From: Phlebopus portentosus
Taxonomy: Eukaryota > Basidiomycota > Agaricomycetes > Boletales > Boletinellaceae
Assembly (NCBI GenBank): GCA_037892935.1
Contig: JAYXKI010000013.1
Coordinates: 558,001 to 622,000 of the forward strand
Direction: 5' to 3'
Length of the DNA stretch: 64,000 bases
Both the position numbers and the translations under genes were made by a program. Positions 18,979-32,200 of the stretch are shown here, one piece after another. The number at the start of each line of letters is the position of its first letter. The first letter of the stretch is position 1. The notes below the pieces were generated by a model that was given only the letters and a program-made list of their open reading frames with translations, was not told the DNA's origin and did no database searches.

Positions 18979-21900
18979 CTAGCCTTGTGATTGGATGTTG
19001 AAGCATTCCGTCCATCGGTCCCCGAGGGCAGCGCCAGAAAAATCAAGTTTGGTGCTAAATTCGCAGCTGAACATGGCTGTATTTCGGGGCCTCCAGAGCG
19101 TCAGTCGAAGATCGGGGGGTATCCATAGGAGCAAGCGGCGTTCGGTGTCGCGTATCCACCCATCGTTACCCAAGACCCATTCTGACCACTCCCTTCTTTC
19201 GGTTGAAGACTTGACCTCCGAAGGACGTAGAGCTTCTGCTACATTCCACACTCTGATCGTTCTGTCCTCGGAACCCGAAAAGAGTCGGTGTCCATCGAGA
19301 CTAAAAGTAAGAGACCTGACCCCATTCGTATGCCCTTCGAGCTTGTAGATGCACTTTCTGCTTTTTACGTTCGAGATTCGTATTGTATTGTCCTTGGAAC
19401 TCGAAACGACATGGGTACCATCGTGCGAGAAGATGACAGAATAGACGCCTGCCTTATGGCCTCCGAATGGCCCGGCAACGACTGAACTGCTCTCTACATC
19501 CCATATTATAACGGTTGTGTCCCATGAGCCAGATGCCATCTGCTTCCCATCGGGGGAAAAGCAGATGGAGCAGACGTCCTTCTTGTGCTTAATCAATGGC
19601 TCACGGATGGATTTCCAAGTCTCCGTGCTCCAAATTCTGATCGTTGCATCGTCTGAACCGGAAACCAGCTGCTTCGAATCTGGCGAGAAACATAACGAGC
19701 TAAGTTCCTTATCGTGAGCGCGCAGAGGACCCGCAACAAGCTCGCCCGTTGCAAATCTCCAGACTCTGATAGTTTTATCCCAGGAGCCGGAGGCAATCGT
19801 TTTACCGTCTGGAGACAAGGCAATGCAGTAGACAGCATCTGTATGTCCTTCCAGAGGATTCATAATCGCTTCTCTGGTGTCGATATTCCATATCCTGATC
19901 GTTCGATCGCTCGATCCAGATATCAGATGCGATCCGTCTGACGAAAAAAGTACACAGTGAACCCCATTCGTGTGCCCATGGAAAGGCCCAGCAACGACGC
20001 TTCCGCTTTCAGTGCTCCAAACTATTAGGGAATTGTCGGAAGAAGCAGACGCGATACGACTACCATCGTTTGACAAAGCTATAGACTTAACGGATCGGAC
20101 ATGCCGTATCAGAGTAGCCGAAGTATTTGTCGCGGCTGTAGCGTCCCAGATCCTGACAGTCCCGCTAATGCATCCCGAAGCAACGGTATTACCGCTTGGA
20201 GAAAATGATATGGAAGTAATATGACCTGTATGACCCTCCAATGGCCCAGCAACGACCTCTCCGCTTCTCGCGTCCCAGACAACCACCGTCTTATCCCGGG
20301 ATCCACCAGAGACAATTCTGGTCCCGCAAGCGGAATAATGTACAGACGTTGCGTCTCCTGCATGCTTTACGAAACTAGAAATGACCTTTCCGCTTTCTAC
20401 CTCCAAAATTCTGATTGTTCCTTCATCGGATCCATAGGCAAGATGTCTACCGTCCGGCGCGAAAGAGACTGAGTGGATGCGGCGACAATGATCCATGCGA
20501 GTTCGGGAAATTAGCTTACCGCTCCAAGCATCCCATATAATGACAGTGCCATCTGAAGATCCTGAAGCAAGTTGTGCACCATCCGGAGAGAATGCCACAG
20601 AAAGAACGGCTGATATATGTAGTTTTAGGGGACCTAGCATGATTTTCCCGTTCTGAGAATTCCAAATGATAATCGATTTGTCTTTGGATCCCGACGCAAT
20701 TCTCGTTCCGTCATTCGAGAGCGTAACCATGAGGACGCGATCAGTGTGGCCCGAGAGAGGACCAACAATCAACTCGCCAGTTCGAACATCCCAAATCCTG
20801 AGCTTGCGATCCCGGCATCCAATCACAACGCGGGAGATATCAGGCCAAAAAGCAGCGGACTCGATGCGGTGCGGTTTGCAGGATAATGTAGAAACTTCTT
20901 CCCCACTGCTTACATCCCAGGTTCTAACGATTCCTGCATCGGAGGCTGAGGCTAAATGCTGTCCATTTGACGAGAAGGCAACAGACTCGATGTCTCTTTC
21001 GGATGTCTCGAATACCTTCAGGCACGCAGTGGATCTCTTCGACCCTTTCCGCTGTGCTCGCACAACGGAAGACATGCGTTTTGCGTAGTGAGCCGCAGCG
21101 ACCGAATCAATTTCCGAGAGGGGTATCATAGAAACGTAGATGTGAGGCGTGCACTGCGCTACAGGCAAGGCAAATACGGTCGCGAGAGTGCTGGCGTCCC
21201 GTAAGAAAAATGCAATCTCTGTGCTGTGCAACTGCCAGTTAATCAGCCACCTTTTCTGCGTGATGCTATTGCACTGAAACTTACCTCAGACCATTTGGCT
21301 GCATTGGAAAGAACGTGGGACGCAATGCGACCGAATGCTTTCACCAAGCTAAGTACTTCGAACCAGAATAAAAGACGATGGTAGGCGAAGTCTGAGAGCT
21401 TGACAAGCAGATCGGGAGCATACGGCACATCTTGGAGATGCTGAGCCCAATAAAGGCACGCGTACTCCAGGTGTGGTGGGACACAAGTTTTGACATGGTC
21501 ATCAAATGCGGGATTGACATCGTTGTAAACGAAAGATGTCCGGAGGTCGCTTATATTGAAGCGCAGCAAGTTCTCCATAACAATGAAACATCGATCGACT
21601 ATGAGTCGCTTTGCTTCAGAAATATCGATGAACCATGGTTCTCCAGAGGGTCCTGACGACATGAGATAATCTGAAAACGACGCGTGGAATAAACGGACAG
21701 GTCCTCCCGGAGTGTAGGTGATGAGACTTCGGAGCCTTGATAAAAGAATGAGTGAAGTTTCTTGGTGCGGAAAGCCTAGGATGCCGTCAATGGCGTCGCT
21801 TGAGAGTGGCGCCTTGCTAAGCAGTAGAAGCGCCATGACCTTAGCGAAGCGTTGTTTCGAGGTTTTGTTTTGCCACCTAATTCCTGAGCTACGAAGCACC

Positions 21901-24194
21901 GTGGCATACAACTCGTTCAATCCAAAGTTGGAGAGCGATCGTGAGTCCGACACTAGGCAATCGAGGTCATGGAAAGGATTGTCGCTATTTCTGACTATCT
22001 TCACGGCGGTGGATGCCCAGATAAACAGTCCACCCGCAGCTTTTGCAAGTAAAGACATATTCTCGTCCCATGGCCAGTCTTCAGGAATGTCCACTGTCTT
22101 TTTCATGATATCGAATATTTCAGTACGAAGATATAACAGAACGTCCTTACAACTGTCCGGCGAGGAATAGTCGAGGTCCATCATAATTACGTTTTCCGGA
22201 TTCGACGAGAACATCTTATCGATATCCGGTTCCTGGCGGCTCGTTATGAGAAATCGGAAGTTCCTCGGTAGCTCCTTGACCACTCTCTGCAGGAGCTCCA
22301 AGAGAGTTCGTCGTTTCTCGGGCGTTCCACATTCATCCAGTGCGTCTAGCACGACTACGATTGGTCCGAACGTCGAGCCTGCAGCAGCAAGGAGCGGTTC
22401 TAGGATCAGCTTCTCAAATTGCTGCTTTGGCGGTCCGCTCGCAGCACTGTCATTGTTACTATCAAGTTCCGAAAGGATGCCTTTTCTGATAGCGGGATCG
22501 AATACCGCTAGCTGATAGGCAAGTGTCCTGATCACGGAGGTTGGCTCCGTTTTGCCTCGTTCAAAACAAATTAAAGCGCCGAGGCGACACATATCGCGGA
22601 AATGATTTGCGATAGTAGTACTGATGGTACTTTTCCCCGATCCGGCGACACCGTGCAGCCAGAAGATATTCTGCTTTGATTTGGAGAACACCCAATCGAT
22701 TATCTTCCTCCTCACTTCCATGCGAGTACCTGGAAGGCATTCTGGACGGTCAAAGCAATCCGACAGGCTGGGATCGAGCTGTTGTCGCAAGTCTGATAGT
22801 ATGTGTGAGATTACAGTCTTCTGGTACAAACAAACGAGGAACACGAACAAAGTTTGTCACCCCGTTCCGCTGCCCGCGCTGAAGCAAAGGCCGTGTGAAT
22901 TATAAGTCCAGAGTCAATTTGCTGCTTAAGGTTGGCTAGCGTCCGTTCAAACTTGTCTAGCTTGTCAGACTTGTCGATATCAAACATTCGCCCTGAAAAG
23001 AATTGAAGAACAGAAGAAGATAGATTTGGTTTGTACTCACCAACAAAACCATGATCAGTGTATTGGCGAACGAAAAGACAACATTCAATCGTCTGTTTGA
23101 TAAGTCTATCAATCGGCTGCTGAAGGCTGGCCACTCTGTCTTTGAGTGTCTGGGCTTCGCAGACAAAGGAGAAAGCTTCCCCCAGACTACGGACTAGAGC
23201 AATAACTTTCCGGTCAGTCTCGAAAACGTTCTCGACAGCCTGACGTTGGTCACGATAAGCCTCTAGCAAAACAGTAATGAGAAAGACGCGCCTTGTACAA
23301 CGAAGAAGCTAATGACCATGCCACAGTGAGGTACGGATGTATCTGGACGATGTCAGGATCAAGTCTTGCTCTGATCAACGTTAACTCACTTCCGATAAAT
23401 CATCAACGACCTTTCGAAACACGTCTAGCCTCGATATGAGCTCCTCAATGGCTCTGTACAGGCCTTCGGAACTACTCAATCTATCAGATATAGATTTATT
23501 TAAGTCAGAGATATCTGGCGGATTCATGATTCCGCATTGCTGGATAGACTCTGTGGCCGTTTCAATGCTGATATCAGCTGCTTTCAAGGGATTGATGGAT
23601 GAAAGGTGCAGCACAATGAGACCAGCAGTGCTCGAAGGTGGTTTGAGTGATGACAGAAGTACGAAAGAAGCTGAATAAAAGGGTGTCAGTTCACTAAATA
23701 AATAGTTTGGGATGAATGCTCGTTACTTACCTTCACCATTAGTACATTTCCCCAGCAGATCCGCAAGCCTAATTTCGAGGATGCCGACGCAAGGATCAGA
23801 AGACAGAATCGAGGCGTGTTTAATCCGGATCTCGAAGATTGCAGAATCATTTGATGAGTAGCTGTATATATTTCATCAATTGTCTGTGGGTGTAGGAATT
23901 CTTTACCACTAACAATACGAGGCGTTTATTCCACACGGGATTCCTCTTCCTCTTGATCGTTTGACTTCTTTGTATAGCATCACCGAGCTTCACCTCCGCG
24001 TAAAGATCCGGTATTTTTCTGTGGAAAGCATGCTTCCATTGAAGTCGTTCAAGTCGTATCACTAGAAAAGATCTACCCATCAGCTTCCCCGGAACGAGAT
24101 ACTTCGCGATACTGACCTCGTAGACAATACTCAGTGGACTCGGGCATAGTACTGAGGCAATGGGTATTGTTGGGAGGACGTTACTCATCTCCAT
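18979..24194 (-). CDS. NLR-like STAND protein 1: C2 - helical region - NACHT - 14 WD40 repeats
   Basis: The start is ATG 24194 (MEMSNVLPTIPIASV). A C2-like domain follows (VIRLERLQWKHAFHRKIPDLYAEVKLGD..., second half IFEIRIKHASI...DPCVGILEIRLADLL, about 24080-23740). A helical region comes next (23615-22860), with the conserved motifs HPYLTVAWSLASSLYK and LIKQTIECCLFVRQYT. The NACHT is in 22850-21243: Walker A GVAGSGKST, Walker B VVVLDALDECG, sensor FRFLITSRQEPDI. The WD40 block (21231-18979) has 14 repeats, enough for two seven-bladed propellers, and ends in the family tail (RRLLLWIPPDLRLTL..., FSGAALGDRWTECF). By family, these are intracellular signal-sensing NTPases linked to non-self recognition and programmed cell death in fungi; the effector here is not a known death domain. 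One intron (about 23290) starts GC rather than GT. Frames look intact. Confidence 0.9.
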
Positions 24195-25471
24195 CTCATA
24201 TACATCGTCAAATTTCCAATGAACAAGAAGTATCTTGCACAACTACACGCTGAAGTGAAAAAGAACAAAGGGAAGGAGGCACGGAAGACTGATGAGAAAT
24301 CAGCAATTGTCAAACACAAGGTCGTCTCCGCCTCGATCATCGCGAAAAAGGCAGAAAGCCAAGATGCGAACAAAGGGAATGAGCGACAATGTCGCTCCAG
24401 GTAATTGTATTTCCAAACATCATGGCGGTCGTTAGTCGAAGGAACGACGGAAGCAATTTGAATTTGAGTACGCGTTCCTATTTTCTCACGCATTGACCAT
24501 TCGCTCAACGCTGTTGCTTCCCTTTATCCTCTAGGTTGCTCGCGTCTCCCGGAGGCAAATTGCAATTTGTCGCCGCGACGGAGATGAGTACCTCCATTCA
24601 TTTATATTATTATTACTATTTCAAGCTTTCATAACGGCAGCCAGGTGTGCGCGCGTTGCTCTCAAGCGGTATAGCTCTAAGTTCATCATCACCGCTGGTG
24701 AATAAGTCTGATACCCGTGTTGTTCTTGCTAATAGGACAATTCACCATCTGACCGGAGCAAACATGCTACCGCCCTCACCGTCCTGTCATTTGTATCTAG
24801 GAACGATCCGGACTGGCACGTACAAGGTATCCAGGCAGGTCCCTTGCCTTTTTTACGTATCATGGTGCCCCTCTCCGCGTCAAAACCGAGGACGATGCTC
24901 TCAAGACATAATTCAATCGACGGAAAGCTCGACGATTACCAATATTTTCTTTATAACTCCAAGTGCAGAACTAAGACCGTCTTTGAAAGCATTAGGGGCA
25001 AATGGATAGGAGAAAGCCAAGGGCTCCTTCCGGGCTTCGGGAAGGGAAGAAAGACAAATATCGAGCACCAGTGGTAACTCATATCGTCTATGGAGTGCGA
25101 TCTGTCTGCGAAAGGTGATACAAGGGAACCTCGGCCCTACCAATCGCTACTATGTATCAAGGAACAAAGTACAACAGGTACGAATGGATGTGTTCGCTTT
25201 GTTTCTTTGACGATGTTCGGCATAAGAAACAATTAGTTACATGAAGATTTGCCTAACAGATGAGCAGCACTGACCGACACCGCGAGTGCCATTGCTTTTA
25301 TTTTCTCGGCTGAACTGAGGAACAAAAGGAGATGCCAAATAAGCAGTAGCTATATCATGATGTTGCTGTCTATCAATAAGATACAAATTCGGTTGTGCGT
25401 ATCCATGAAGTCAGATCAGAACAGGGTCATCTTACTAGCTCTTGGTTTGTGCCAGCACTATTCTTTTTATT
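24195..25471. other. Intergenic, nothing recognised
   Basis: This holds the upstream region of NLR 1 (minus strand) and of the tRNA. A plus-strand open frame at 24219-24404 (Lys-rich) overlaps the NLR promoter side and has no recognisable family. I would not call a gene here. Confidence 0.5.
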
Positions 25472-25550
25472 GGCGAGATGGCCGAGCGGTCTAAGGCGCT
25501 GGAATCAGGATCCAGTCCGAAAGGGCGTGGGTTCGAATCCCACTCTCGTC
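25472..25550 (+). tRNA. tRNA-Leu(CAG)
   Basis: The 79-nt sequence folds as a class II tRNA. The acceptor is GGCGAGA/TCTCGTC with one G-U pair. The D arm contains GGCCGAGCGGTC. The anticodon stem CTGGA/TCCAG holds the loop ATCAGGA with anticodon CAG. A short variable arm and the T arm GTGGG-TTCGAAT-CCCAC follow. No intron is needed. A T-run about 20 nt downstream (near 25570) would serve as the Pol III terminator. Confidence 0.93.
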
Positions 25551-25622
25551 ATAAGAAATGGCAATGTATTTTTCCCCTTCACCTTATCGAATTCGAAAAA
25601 CTCAACAACAACTGTGGGTGGG

Positions 25623-27184
25623 ATGCTTTCGTCTCCTGCCCAAACTAAGGTTGATAGAATTGGCTACGTCGTTTCTCAGGATTTAGTCAAGGCATGTTAT
25701 TTTTCTGTTCTTTTTATCGAAGGCATCTCTGACATGTACTGTACATAGGTTTCGTCCCTTCTACCGAGCAACAAGAACCGTTCGTTTCTTGTTCATTCGC
25801 TAACTAGAAGTCTGGGACTGCTATCAACTTCATCCTCGCTTTCACCTGTTGAGACATCGACATCTGAAGGATGCCAAGACGAAAGAACGCGCATCCTTCA
25901 AATCATTCGACCGCGACTCGCCACTGTGCAAGAGCTTTGTCTGTATCATGATCGAGATTATGTCGACTTTGTTCTACAGGATGGCCGTGGTGACAGGAAA
26001 GGAGCTGCGTCGTGTCAGAGGGAGAATGAGAAGTCTCTAGCTGACGCTTCGTCAGAGTTTGGAATCGAGGATGTGAGCATTGACATCCTTTATGTGCACG
26101 TCTTACTGGATGGCTGACTCGTAATGGCACTATCTAGGACTGTCCTCCATTTTTCGGCATGGGCAAGTACGTACAGATGATCGCTGGTGCCACCCTCAGC
26201 GCTGCAGAGTCGCTCAAATCCGGCGAAACGGACATAGCCATTGCTTGGGATGGTGGACGGTACGCTGAGTCGCTGACGGCTTCTGATTTTGAGGAATGCT
26301 CGTGTTGACCACATCAATCTACAGGCATCACGCACAGAAAGGCCGTGCCGCAGGGTTTTGCTATGTGGCTGACTGCATTCTCGCCATTCTCTCTTTCAAA
26401 CGTGCTCCTCCTCTTTCTGCGCATCCGGGAAGGAGAAAGACGCGGGTTATGCATCTCGACTTTGATTTACATTTCTCTGACGCCGTTTCGGAGTGTTTCC
26501 ACAAATCTTCATCAGGGACTGCATTGGCTCAAGTATTGACGCTGTCGATTCATTACACAGCACCGGGGTTCTATCCTCCCAGCCCGCTCGCGTACTTACC
26601 TGATGAATCAACAGACTTTGATCCCTTCACGCTTTCGTTACCTCTTAAACAGGGAGCGTCCGCGAAGACATTCGCACGTGTATGGCCTGTTGTAGAGAAT
26701 GTGAAAGATACGTTTTCACCGGATTATGTCGTCGTGCAGTGTGGGACGGATGGCCTGGCCGGGGACCCGCACGGGATATGGAATTGGAACACGGGCTCTG
26801 AGAAGGGAACTTTGGATTGGTGCATCAGTGAGATTGTCAATAAGTGGAATGCGAAGATCTTGCTCTTGGGTGGAGGAGGATATAATTCGCCAAATACTGC
26901 CCGAGCATGGGCAAGCTTGACATCAGTCGTGGTAAGTCTCGTGTCCCATTTCATATTTTCCTTTCTTATTTTAACTGTTTCATAATTCTTAGCTTGGACG
27001 TCATATTCCACCCGACACACCAATACCGGATCACTCAGCATTTCCGCTTTACGCGCCATCATTTACACTGGATGTTCCTGCAGGAAATATGAGAGATGAA
27101 AACTCGGAGGAGTACCTTTGCAAGGTTGAAGCTGTATATTCGACTGTAATTGCGAGACTTCGGGAAAGATGTGCAGAAAAATAG
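25623..27184 (+). CDS. Class I histone deacetylase, HDAC8/Hos1-like (about 437 aa)
   Basis: Exons are 25623-25691, 25749-26072, 26138-26259, 26325-26931 and 26993-27184, giving an open frame to TAG 27182. The first intron is GC-AG (GCATGT); the joined product VKVSSLLPSNKNRSFLVHSL matches the HDAC N-terminus. Active-site motifs are present: WDGGRHHAQKGRAAGFCYV (the His pair), DFDLHFSDA (zinc ligands Asp and His), CGTDGLAGD (third ligand Asp) and LGGGGYNSPNTARAW (catalytic Tyr). The usual D-x-H-H-G-D-G reads D-L-H-F-S-D-A, an unusual change beside the zinc. The enzyme removes acetyl groups from lysines of histones or other proteins in the nucleus or cytosol. It lies 72 bp after the tRNA. Confidence 0.93.
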
Positions 27185-27404
27185 TGTCCTCTTGTTGTAG
27201 AAAATAAACTTAGATTATAAACTACACTACATTGTAATGGAAATACTTGAGGCAGGCAAAGTATTGTGATTGTGAAAAGCGCTGACCGTACACGTGAACG
27301 CGTCTCGGTCATGTGCGGGCTTGCGCGCTGGATCTTTTTTCAATTTTATTTGCTCTTCACCGACTGCCGCGACTTGCTCGAGGCGTTCTGGACCCGTAGT
27401 CAAA

Positions 27405-28978
27405 ATGGCCTTCGCAGAGCTCGTTCAAAGTTCGTTACAGCAACCATTCTCCAGTCTCGTGCCTAAATACTAATTGGATTTCGTCTGGCAGTCATACCGA
27501 AGCCCTGGCTTCCTGTGGTTGTCGCCTTTGGACTCGTTACGCTCGCGAAGTTCGCCTTGAAAACGGCCGGTGTGCTTCTGCAGACCTTTATAGTTCCGGG
27601 CAAATCGGTACGTCGGGATGTTTTCCTCAAGTTATACTGCAGGTAGATTGACACACAAGTTTCCAGCTGAAGAAGTATATGTCGAGGTCTGAGTCTGGTT
27701 CCTGGGCAGGTGCGTCTTCTACCATCTATCTGTGCTTTTACTGATGCTCTCTCATTTTTTATCAGTGATCACTGGTGCCACGGATGGTATCGGGAAGGAA
27801 TTCGCAGTACAGCTGGCCAAGAAGGGTTTCAACATCTTACTTGTCAGCAGGTCGCAGGACAAGCTCAATGTTGCAGCGAGCGAAATCGGTGTGTACTTAT
27901 GCAAGTGAGAGTGAGGGTTGACGGTCAGGATTCACGCTTACGTTCATGAAGAGGCGTTGTCGAAAGCGAAGACAAAAACCCTCGTCATAGATTTTTTAGC
28001 CCCGACTGAAGAGGACTACAGTGCTTTGTCAGCTACCTGCTCCGGCCTGGATATTGGCATTCTAGGTATACATTATTTCTATTCTCCGAACATTCCAAAG
28101 CAGTTGTTTCTGATACTGCTTGACCAGTCAACAATGTCGGTCGGTCTCACGAGTTTCCTGTGTCATTCGCAGAGACGCGGTCGGAAGAAATGCAGAGTAT
28201 CATTAATATTAACACGCACGCTACGCTTCGCGTCACTCAGATCGTCTTACGCAACATGCTGCAGCAGTGAGTTACCCCACACCAAGATGATCGGAAGAGG
28301 AGCTTGCTGAATCCCTTCCGTAATTGTTTCTTAGACATCGGGGTCTGATTTTAACACTCACCTCGTTCGCTGGCGCGATCCCGTCTCCTTTGCTCGCGAC
28401 CTACTCAGCGTCAAAAGCATTCCTCCAAACATGGTGTGACGCGCTCCAATCTGAGCTGAAAGGTACAGGCGTGGATGTCGAATGCGTTTCTACCTATTTC
28501 GTTGTGCGTTCCCGTCCCTTATGCCTTATATTCTTAAATCCTGATGTTGAATATTGAATCCAGGTTTCAAATATGTCTCGTATCCGCCGTCCGACAGCAC
28601 TTATCCCGATGCCGAAGCCTTATGTGTCGTCTGTTCTGAAGAAAATTGGCCTTCCCTGCGGAGCTCTATGGACAGGTACATTGTCTAAAATCTTGCCCCT
28701 TCTTCGAGACTTGTGACACTAAATTCATCTCTTGTCATGCAGGCCGTCCATCCACTTCGACTCCGTACTGGTCGCACGCATTGCTCGACTACTTCATTAA
28801 TGTTATAGATTCAAAGCCGGGTTTCATTGCATACACACTCAGTACGTTCGTTTTGTTGTTTATATAAGCTACATGCTCATGTACTTGTATAGACTTGCAT
28901 AAGGACATTCGCCGACGGGCTTTACGCAAAAAGGAGCGGGAAGCTGCTGCTGCAGCCGCAGCTTCAAAGAGGGACTAG
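27405..28978 (+). CDS. IFA38: Very-long-chain 3-ketoacyl-CoA reductase (SDR family)
   Basis: The ATG at 27405 opens MAFAELVQ. The first intron (27430-27491, branch-like TACTAAT) joins to [21 protein letters not shown], a membrane segment. The Rossmann motif [19 protein letters not shown], then [13 protein letters not shown] and the catalytic YSASK ([19 protein letters not shown]) follow in order over about six exons. In yeast the family member reduces 3-ketoacyl-CoA with NADPH in the ER during fatty-acid elongation. The C-terminus has a Lys/Arg/Ala-rich tail ending SKRD rather than a strict KKXX signal. It sits in tandem with the deacetylase gene, same strand, 220 bp apart. Confidence 0.92.
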
Positions 28979-29281
28979 ATCATGATGCTCGGCGATCACT
29001 CTTTCAACGTGGTTGCATTCTTTCTTAATATTATTACACTTATCACCAAGAAAGTAGAGGGTATAAAATACGTATGATTGCGCGAGTGTGGGAGAATTGG
29101 TATACCAAGGGATACGGAGGACCTAAACTGTAAGAAAAACGTCACTATCAGAAGGAAGGCGTAACTGTCACGAAAAAAATCAAGAAATGCAAGACACCGG
29201 TCTACCGAGAAATAAAACTCAAAGAACTGAAGGAAAATCATGAGTGAAGAATTTCATTAAACTCAACCGTAAAACCCAGAA

Positions 29282-32200
29282 TCATAGCTTCATCAGCCCC
29301 TTCATTGCATTCGCAATTGCGAAGCTACTTTTCGCCATAACCTGCCTCGAGTCCTTCGTCACCTCGCTCATATTCTGCACCTCACTCAATCGGTTCGCAT
29401 GCTCACTTAGCTCACGGAGGATCTCCCCGCCAGCTTGACCAGAGGAAGGAGGAAGAGAGTCTTTGCATACTGCGACGATACTGGAGACGATCGTGATTAT
29501 TTGCGTGAGATTCTCGCTTAGTGCGGGTGTTGGCGTTGGGCTGCGAACGCCTGATAGAACGGATTGGATGGCGTAGACTATTGATTCGGACTGCGCTTCA
29601 AGGTAAGGCTAATGGGAGTAAGAAGATATCAGAATGGTGTATTACCGAATCTGGGAAAGGATAGTATACCTTTAGCTCAGCCCACGCTTCTTCGGGCCCT
29701 TCAGCAGGTGCACTATCGTCACTCGCAGTAGCATTGGACCGCGCCTGATCGAACAATGGTGGGGGCGAACTTCCAATCGAGCTCGAAGGCGACGCAGGCC
29801 GCCTCCTTGAATCGCTATTACTTAGTGAAGAAGGATTCTGAGGCGGTGATTGTATGGATGAAGATGATTCGGGTGGGTATCGTAACGGAACGGGAGATGG
29901 AGATTCGTTTGCCCTCCTCTGAGAACCTGATGAACCAGCTCTCTGATGGGTCGGAGTTGAGGAAGATCTAATTTCGCCAATCGAACGAAGTGTTGGAACG
30001 AAACCGTTCGGTGCAAATGGACTTGTAGCTCCAGTCGAATATGTTGCATCAAACTGGTCCTGCTCCGCCTTCGTCGCCTTGCGTATTGAAAGCATCTTCG
30101 CCAGTTCCGTGATTGTTGCTGAAAGATGACTTGATGCGGCATCAAGCAAGCTAACCGGCGACATACCCATGCTTGTTGCATGAGTCTTCGATGCAGCGAC
30201 GAGGTTGCTTAGCGTCGCTTCCGCCCGCTCGCGTAGTGCTCGTAGGTGTTCGCTATCGGAATCACCAAGGTCTTGTCTCCGTTCACACGCGCGTACATCA
30301 TCAATGATGGCAGAGACAGCATTAACAACCGCTTTCATCGGTGTGAGTACACGACTTGGTACGTGTGAGCGGCCCGCGGAAAGGAGGTTGTCCGTCGCAG
30401 TCACGAAAGCGGTAATGTGAATATCCAGGATTCCACCATCTGGCGACATAGGAAGCTGATCCGCATCTGGTTTCGTTGCCTTCAAGAACATCTGTGAAGT
30501 AGCTGTTTATTCAGGGTGAGTGTCAAGTTAGCGGATGATTTCGAGGCTCGAAACAAACCTTTGAAACTTCGTAACTCCGTCTTGGCGGTTTCGTACTTGC
30601 GCTTGTACTCCTTGAGTTGCATGTCGAGGTTATGGATAACGTGCATATCAGATTCTTTGGCGATCATCAGTTCATCATTCCTATGCGACAAGTCCGCCAG
30701 TTCAGAAAGAAGGCCTTCCATGTCAGAACGGAGTTGTTCGATTGTCTCCGGATCAGCCTATAGATTTAATTGAGAATCATCAATGTCAGCTGCGCATGAA
30801 CCAGAGGACGTACGCCAGCACCCAACTCCGCCCGCTCGGCTTCTAGCCTTTCATAGCTCAAACGGAGATTTTCAATCTCTTCCTGATCCCTCTTTTGCCG
30901 GGCCGCAGCCGCGTCACGCTCTTCGCGTCGCTCTTGACGTTCATCGTTGAGTTCCCGTCTGAGCTCGCGGATTGTAGTATCCAGTTCCTCCTCTTTCTAG
31001 AATACAGACGTAAGTCAACAGATGCGATGCTTAACACGAGAACTCACTTCACGAAGAAGCTTGACCTCCTCTTCGAGTACCTTCGTCTTCTCATCGTTAG
31101 CGTTTTCCGCGAAGCGTCGTCCTCTTTCTTCAGCATCTTCTAAAGATCTCTCCAAAGTAGTGATACGGCTCTGCATAGTTGCAATTTTGTACTCATATTC
31201 GCGGCGCAATGCTTCAAGGTCGACCTCATAGGTACCTCCAGTTTTGCTCATCCGTCCAGTATTCATCGATGCAGATGCCCGAGATGGAGCACCGCCTGCA
31301 GAACGGTCTGAAGCGACACTCGTCCTGCCGAAGGACATCTTGTCGAAATAGTCCTCGCCGCTCCGATTCTGACCTGACCAGTCTTCATCATCTTCGTCTA
31401 AAGTTCTATCTCTCAAACGCGCTGTCAAGCCACTTAAGCCTCCAAGGCCGCTGACTTCTAGTTGAGGAGATCGAGCACTGGAGTCTGTAATGCCTTCTCC
31501 GTCCGTGTCTCCGCGAAGGTCAGGAGTTCGGTCGCGCACATCTGGGCTTCGTGAATTGCGCTCCCCAACGGCAGTACTAGAGCTCTCACGCTCCCTTGCA
31601 TACGGCACTTCGATTTCCTCTTCAGCGATAGTACTCTTATTCGGGATGATGACTTCTCGCTGCGCATTCGTAGCGTTCGTCGAATCCGATGTTGTCGACA
31701 CAGAGCCTGACGGCCTGCGTGCAAGATCACGATCATCTTCTCCTGACCTCCGTCCCGACAATGTAATATCGGGCGATGGACGTCGACGTTCCTCGTTCCG
31801 CAAGTTCGATACAATATCCTGAGAAGGTTTTCTACGAGAAGAGCCAGCGAAGCTATCTTCACTTGGTCGTCGAATAGCGCCGTAAATCCCTTCTTCGGAT
31901 CGATTGCCTCCGTAAGCATCCTCGCTTGGACGTCTGCGGAAGCCTTCTTCGCTTGGTCTTCGGTAGGAATCCTCACTCGGACGCCGACTACTGCCAGCGT
32001 ATCCACTGTCAGTGGGCACGGATCGGGGCATGTTAATATTCTTGGAGGACTGAGGAAAGTCGGGGGAAGGTATATCTAAGTCATCGTAGTTTGAGGTTGG
32101 AGAAGTAGGGTCTTGCAACGTCTATACGAGCCGAATCATGAGTGGATATTCAACCAGATATGCGGAGAACCGAAGGCCTAAGACAGTGCAGGAACCGGAA

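Noticed and set aside
24219..24404. Lys-rich 61-codon open frame on the plus strand
   Set aside because: It is antisense to the NLR 1 upstream region, has no family resemblance and no splice context.
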